Part shown: piece after piece, positions 61,435 to 64,000 of the stretch
How positions within the stretch are numbered: the stretch's first letter is position 1
Layout: each line of letters starts with the position of its first letter
Source of the DNA: a bacterium
GTDB lineage: Bacteria > Auribacterota > UBA3054
Length of the DNA: 64,000 nt
Direction of reading: 5' to 3'
Assembly: GCA_017616555.1 (NCBI GenBank)
Contig: JAFZXZ010000017.1
Coordinates: forward strand, 1 to 64,000
Notes under the pieces: generated by a model
The model's database searches: none
What the model was told of the DNA's origin: nothing
Seen by the model: the letters and a program-made list of their open reading frames with translations, nothing else
Made by a program: the position numbers and the translations under genes

Positions 61435-64000
61435 CAGAAGGAGAATCCTGTGCCGAGGGTTAAGCCGTCCAAGGGTTTCCAATCTTTCGATTCACTATCC
61501 TTGAAGATCGGGACACCGTAGTTGATCCTGATGGGCATGCGCCACAATTGCAGAATAAGGCTGCCGCCGACGCTGGCGTTGATCTCGCCGAAGTTGTCGA
61601 ATTTCTTTCTTTCGACCACGTACTGGCCGTTCATGCAGCGCAGCGCTCTGTAGTACGTCCTTTCCTTCCACCAGACGTTGCCGATGTCGGTCCAGACCGC
61701 GCCGTGCACGCTGATGTTCTCGTTGTAGCGCCAGATCGGGAAGATGTATTCCGCGGAGACCATGAACTTGAAGTTGCCGCCCAGCGGGTTGTCGCCGGAG
61801 TAGTCCTTCGGCCCGACAAAGCCGTAGCGGAAGCCGCGCATCTCTTCGCTGCCGCCCATAAAGAAGCGGTCGAAGATCGGCGTATTGTGGGAAGCGAAGC
61901 CGATCGATCCGCGCAGCAGCAAGACGTGCGAACCGCTGAAGACGTAATTGGGCTTCCTTTCGAAGAGCTCGAAGAGCTTGAAGTACTGGGAGTGGCTGGC
62001 TTCAACAAGACCGTAGATCGTGGAGCCGACGCCAACTCTGCCTTTCAAAATGGTCAGAGCGCCGGAAGTCGGAAGGAACAGGGCGTCTCTGGTGTCCCTC
62101 GTAAGAGTGATTGTCGGAGCGAGCACAGCGTAACTGCCCTTCTCTTTCTTCAGATACTTGTCATAGCGCTCGTATTCAAGAGGGACCATGCGTTTCTGGA
62201 CGCGGCCGTTGCGTTTGTTGACATGGCGTCTCTTGAGCCAGGTGGTGTCTTCGCCGACGATCATATCGTCATAATCCAAGGACTTGTCAACGCCGACCCT
62301 GATGTATTCACCAGCCAAGGCGCCCTCAACTTTTAAAACGCCAAGGTACTTGCCGACAGTCGGGATCCAGGCCATACTAACCGGCGTAGCGGCCCTGAGG
62401 TCGCCGCCGATCCTCATGATCCTGAGATCGGGACCAAGGGCGTTGTTGTTCTTCCAGTAGAGGTCGAAGCCGGCCGCCACTTTTCTTCCCTTCAGCTGCT
62501 CATGCAGGAAGTAGGGCTCCGTGAAACTTAGGATGACGTCCTGGCGGTGAATGCCAAATTCGCCTTTCAAACGAAAATGCTGGCCGCCGCCGGTGAACCA
62601 ATTTTTGTAATTCTTCCAGTCAAAGTTGGGCTGCGTAATGGTGATCGTGCCGAAGAGCATGTCCTGGCTGGAGAAGCCGACGCCCACGCCGACCTGGCCG
62701 GTCAATTTTTCCTTGACGTCAACATAAATGTCTTTCTTGCTGTGATCCTGGGGATTCGGCGCTTCGACTATATCGACTTTCTCAAAGTAGTCCATGTTCA
62801 TCAGGCGCTGGCGGCTCGTGTCGATGCGGTAGTAGTTGTAGCGGTCGCCCGGGAAGAAAGAGAGCTCGCGGCGGATGACGACGTCTTTGGTGCGTTCATT
62901 GCCGGTGATGTAAACGATGCCGATGTCGAAGAGGGACGATTCGTCCATTTCGTAGAAAATATCGACTCTCACGCTGTCGTCGGGCTGCTCTTCGGCAAGC
63001 AGTACCTTGGAAGCGCAGACGGCGTCGGCATAGCCCAGAGAACGGAAATAATTCCTAAGATTCTCAGTGTCGCGTTCCACAGCCTGCGGGGTATAGGGCT
63101 CGTCACGATGCACCTCGATCATCGAGATGATGTTGGTGAGGTACATATCCCTCAGTTTGCCCTGCCTGACGGTGATGTCGTTGACAAAATAAGGGCGTCC
63201 CTCATCGATCGTGATGTCGAGGGCGAGGCCGTCGCCTTTCTCGGTGGAATGGAGGTCGTAATCGACCTGGGCCTCGGGATAGCCGATTTCCTGATACATC
63301 TCGGTTATTTTCCAGATATCGTCCCTGACCTGATCTTCCTGGTATGTGCCAAAAAGGAACCAGAAACGGGCTTTGGTGCCGATCAAGAGTTTGATCTTAG
63401 CCGTGGAGATAAGCGTATTGCCGGAAATATTGACTTCCCTGATGTAGGATTCCTCGCCTTCCGAAACGAGAATGTTGACGCTGGCCCTGGTTCCGTCCAT
63501 GGTGTCGTCTATCTCATAGGTGACATCAGCCATGCCGTAGCCTTTTTCAGCGTAATATTTGCGGATCTCCTCCACGGAGTTTTCAAGTTTCTCAAGACTC
63601 AGGGGCTCGCCTATTTTGAGTTGGACCTTGTCAACCAGGTCCTTTTCCTTAATGCTGTTGTTGCCGGTGAAATCAAGCTTGTCGAGAATTGGTCTTTCCT
63701 TGACAGTGTATGTGACGATCGTGCCGCTGATACCTTCGCTCGTAGTGGTCGAAGCGCTATCGAAATCGCCGGAGGCCAAAAGCCTCTCAGTGTCAGCCAT
63801 GGCTTTTTCTTCGCTGTAAACTTCATTGGGATGCGTGCTGATCATGTCACGGATGACCTGCTCGCTGACTCTTCTGTTGCCCTCTATGTCAATGCGCTCG
63901 ATTATGGTCTCGCCATAAGCGGATAAGCCGAGGACCGCCGTCAGAGTCAAAACGGCGAGTCCCAATTTCAGGTCGAATGTCTTCTTTCCGAAAGTTGATT
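61434..64000 (-). CDS. bamA: Outer membrane protein assembly factor BamA (N-terminus outside window)
   Basis: An Omp85-family protein that inserts beta-barrel proteins into the outer membrane. The frame is open to the window edge, past the TTG at 63965; the residues before it ('STFGKKTFDLKLGLAV') belong to the signal peptide, so only the first few codons are missing. Five POTRA domains (about residues 20-420: 'IIERIDIEGNRRVSE', 'DKLDFTGNNSIKEKDL', 'REVNISGNTLISTAKI', 'YITGNERTKDVVIRREL') precede a 16-strand barrel (about 430 on: 'GVGVGFSSQDMLFGTITITQPNF', 'MRGFRYGFVGP'), and the last residue is Phe, as in outer-membrane proteins. It heads a three-gene operon. Confidence 0.94.
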   Translation of the reverse strand, partial: STFGKKTFDLKLGLAVLTLTAVLGLSAYGETIIERIDIEGNRRVSEQVIRDMISTHPNEVYSEEKAMADTERLLASGDFDSASTTTSEGISGTIVTYTVKERPILDKLDFTGNNSIKEKDLVDKVQLKIGEPLSLEKLENSVEEIRKYYAEKGYGMADVTYEIDDTMDGTRASVNILVSEGEESYIREVNISGNTLISTAKIKLLIGTKARFWFLFGTYQEDQVRDDIWKITEMYQEIGYPEAQVDYDLHSTEKGDGLALDITIDEGRPYFVNDITVRQGKLRDMYLTNIISMIEVHRDEPYTPQAVERDTENLRNYFRSLGYADAVCASKVLLAEEQPDDSVRVDIFYEMDESSLFDIGIVYITGNERTKDVVIRRELSFFPGDRYNYYRIDTSRQRLMNMDYFEKVDIVEAPNPQDHSKKDIYVDVKEKLTGQVGVGVGFSSQDMLFGTITITQPNFDWKNYKNWFTGGGQHFRLKGEFGIHRQDVILSFTEPYFLHEQLKGRKVAAGFDLYWKNNNALGPDLRIMRIGGDLRAATPVSMAWIPTVGKYLGVLKVEGALAGEYIRVGVDKSLDYDDMIVGEDTTWLKRRHVNKRNGRVQKRMVPLEYERYDKYLKKEKGSYAVLAPTITLTRDTRDALFLPTSGALTILKGRVGVGSTIYGLVEASHSQYFKLFELFERKPNYVFSGSHVLLLRGSIGFASHNTPIFDRFFMGGSEEMRGFRYGFVGPKDYSGDNPLGGNFKFMVSAEYIFPIWRYNENISVHGAVWTDIGNVWWKERTYYRALRCMNGQYVVERKKFDNFGEINASVGGSLILQLWRMPIRINYGVPIFKDSESKDWKPLDGLTLGTGFSF

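Noticed and set aside
62547-63926. 459-residue plus-strand ORF opposite bamA
   Set aside because: It lies wholly inside a clear Omp85 coding region and shows no domain.

Overview
The window is a continuous stretch of ordinary chromosomal DNA with about 45 protein genes, one tRNA and no insertion sequence, prophage or CRISPR array. The best guess for the source is a free-living or gut-associated bacterium of the PVC superphylum, most likely Lentisphaerota or Kiritimatiellota. This is an inference from gene content: two homologues of the chlamydial outer-membrane-complex protein OmcB, LL-diaminopimelate aminotransferase (DapL), an Rnf-type complex, PEP-CTERM surface proteins and a Gram-negative envelope (BamA, an LptF/LptG permease). 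No 16S rRNA or other decisive marker is present.

Layout. 1-2814: end of a membrane protein gene, folA, and on the other strand a polyprenol-phosphate sugar transferase with an LptF/G permease. 2943-3018: tRNA-Ala(CGC). 3120-6127: a two-gene omcB-like operon. 6213-14361: two tandem secreted GH31 glycosidases and a large secreted metallopeptidase-like protein, with a possible small RNA between them. 14447-20211: addB-addA recombination nuclease. 20275-32324: four large paralogous PEP-CTERM proteins with a phosphodiesterase-like lipoprotein among them. 32548-43041: a ten-gene MoxR/DUF58/Bat operon behind a consensus sigma-54 promoter. 43101-46292: metY, rpsT, gdhA on the minus strand. 46476-51920: a membrane pseudokinase with LysM domains, ligA, lpdA. 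51978-53279: a secreted protein of unknown function and a palindromic repeat element. 53280-60024: dapL, folK, rnfDGEA, an S10 peptidase, a decayed ABC-ATPase fragment and a small DUF486 membrane protein. 60094-64000: bamA (cut by the window end) with two downstream envelope genes.

How the genes fit together. Much of the window serves the cell envelope and outside: outer-membrane assembly, disulphide-capable OmcB-like proteins, exported sugar- and protein-degrading enzymes, and large modular PEP-CTERM proteins that would need an exosortase encoded elsewhere. The Bat operon is a second envelope-facing module; its sigma-54 control and apparently leaderless first gene are the most unusual regulatory signals seen. 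Many genes are preceded by an extended -10 promoter of the form TGnTAnnAT, and most transcription units end in GC-rich hairpins with U-tracts, often bidirectional.
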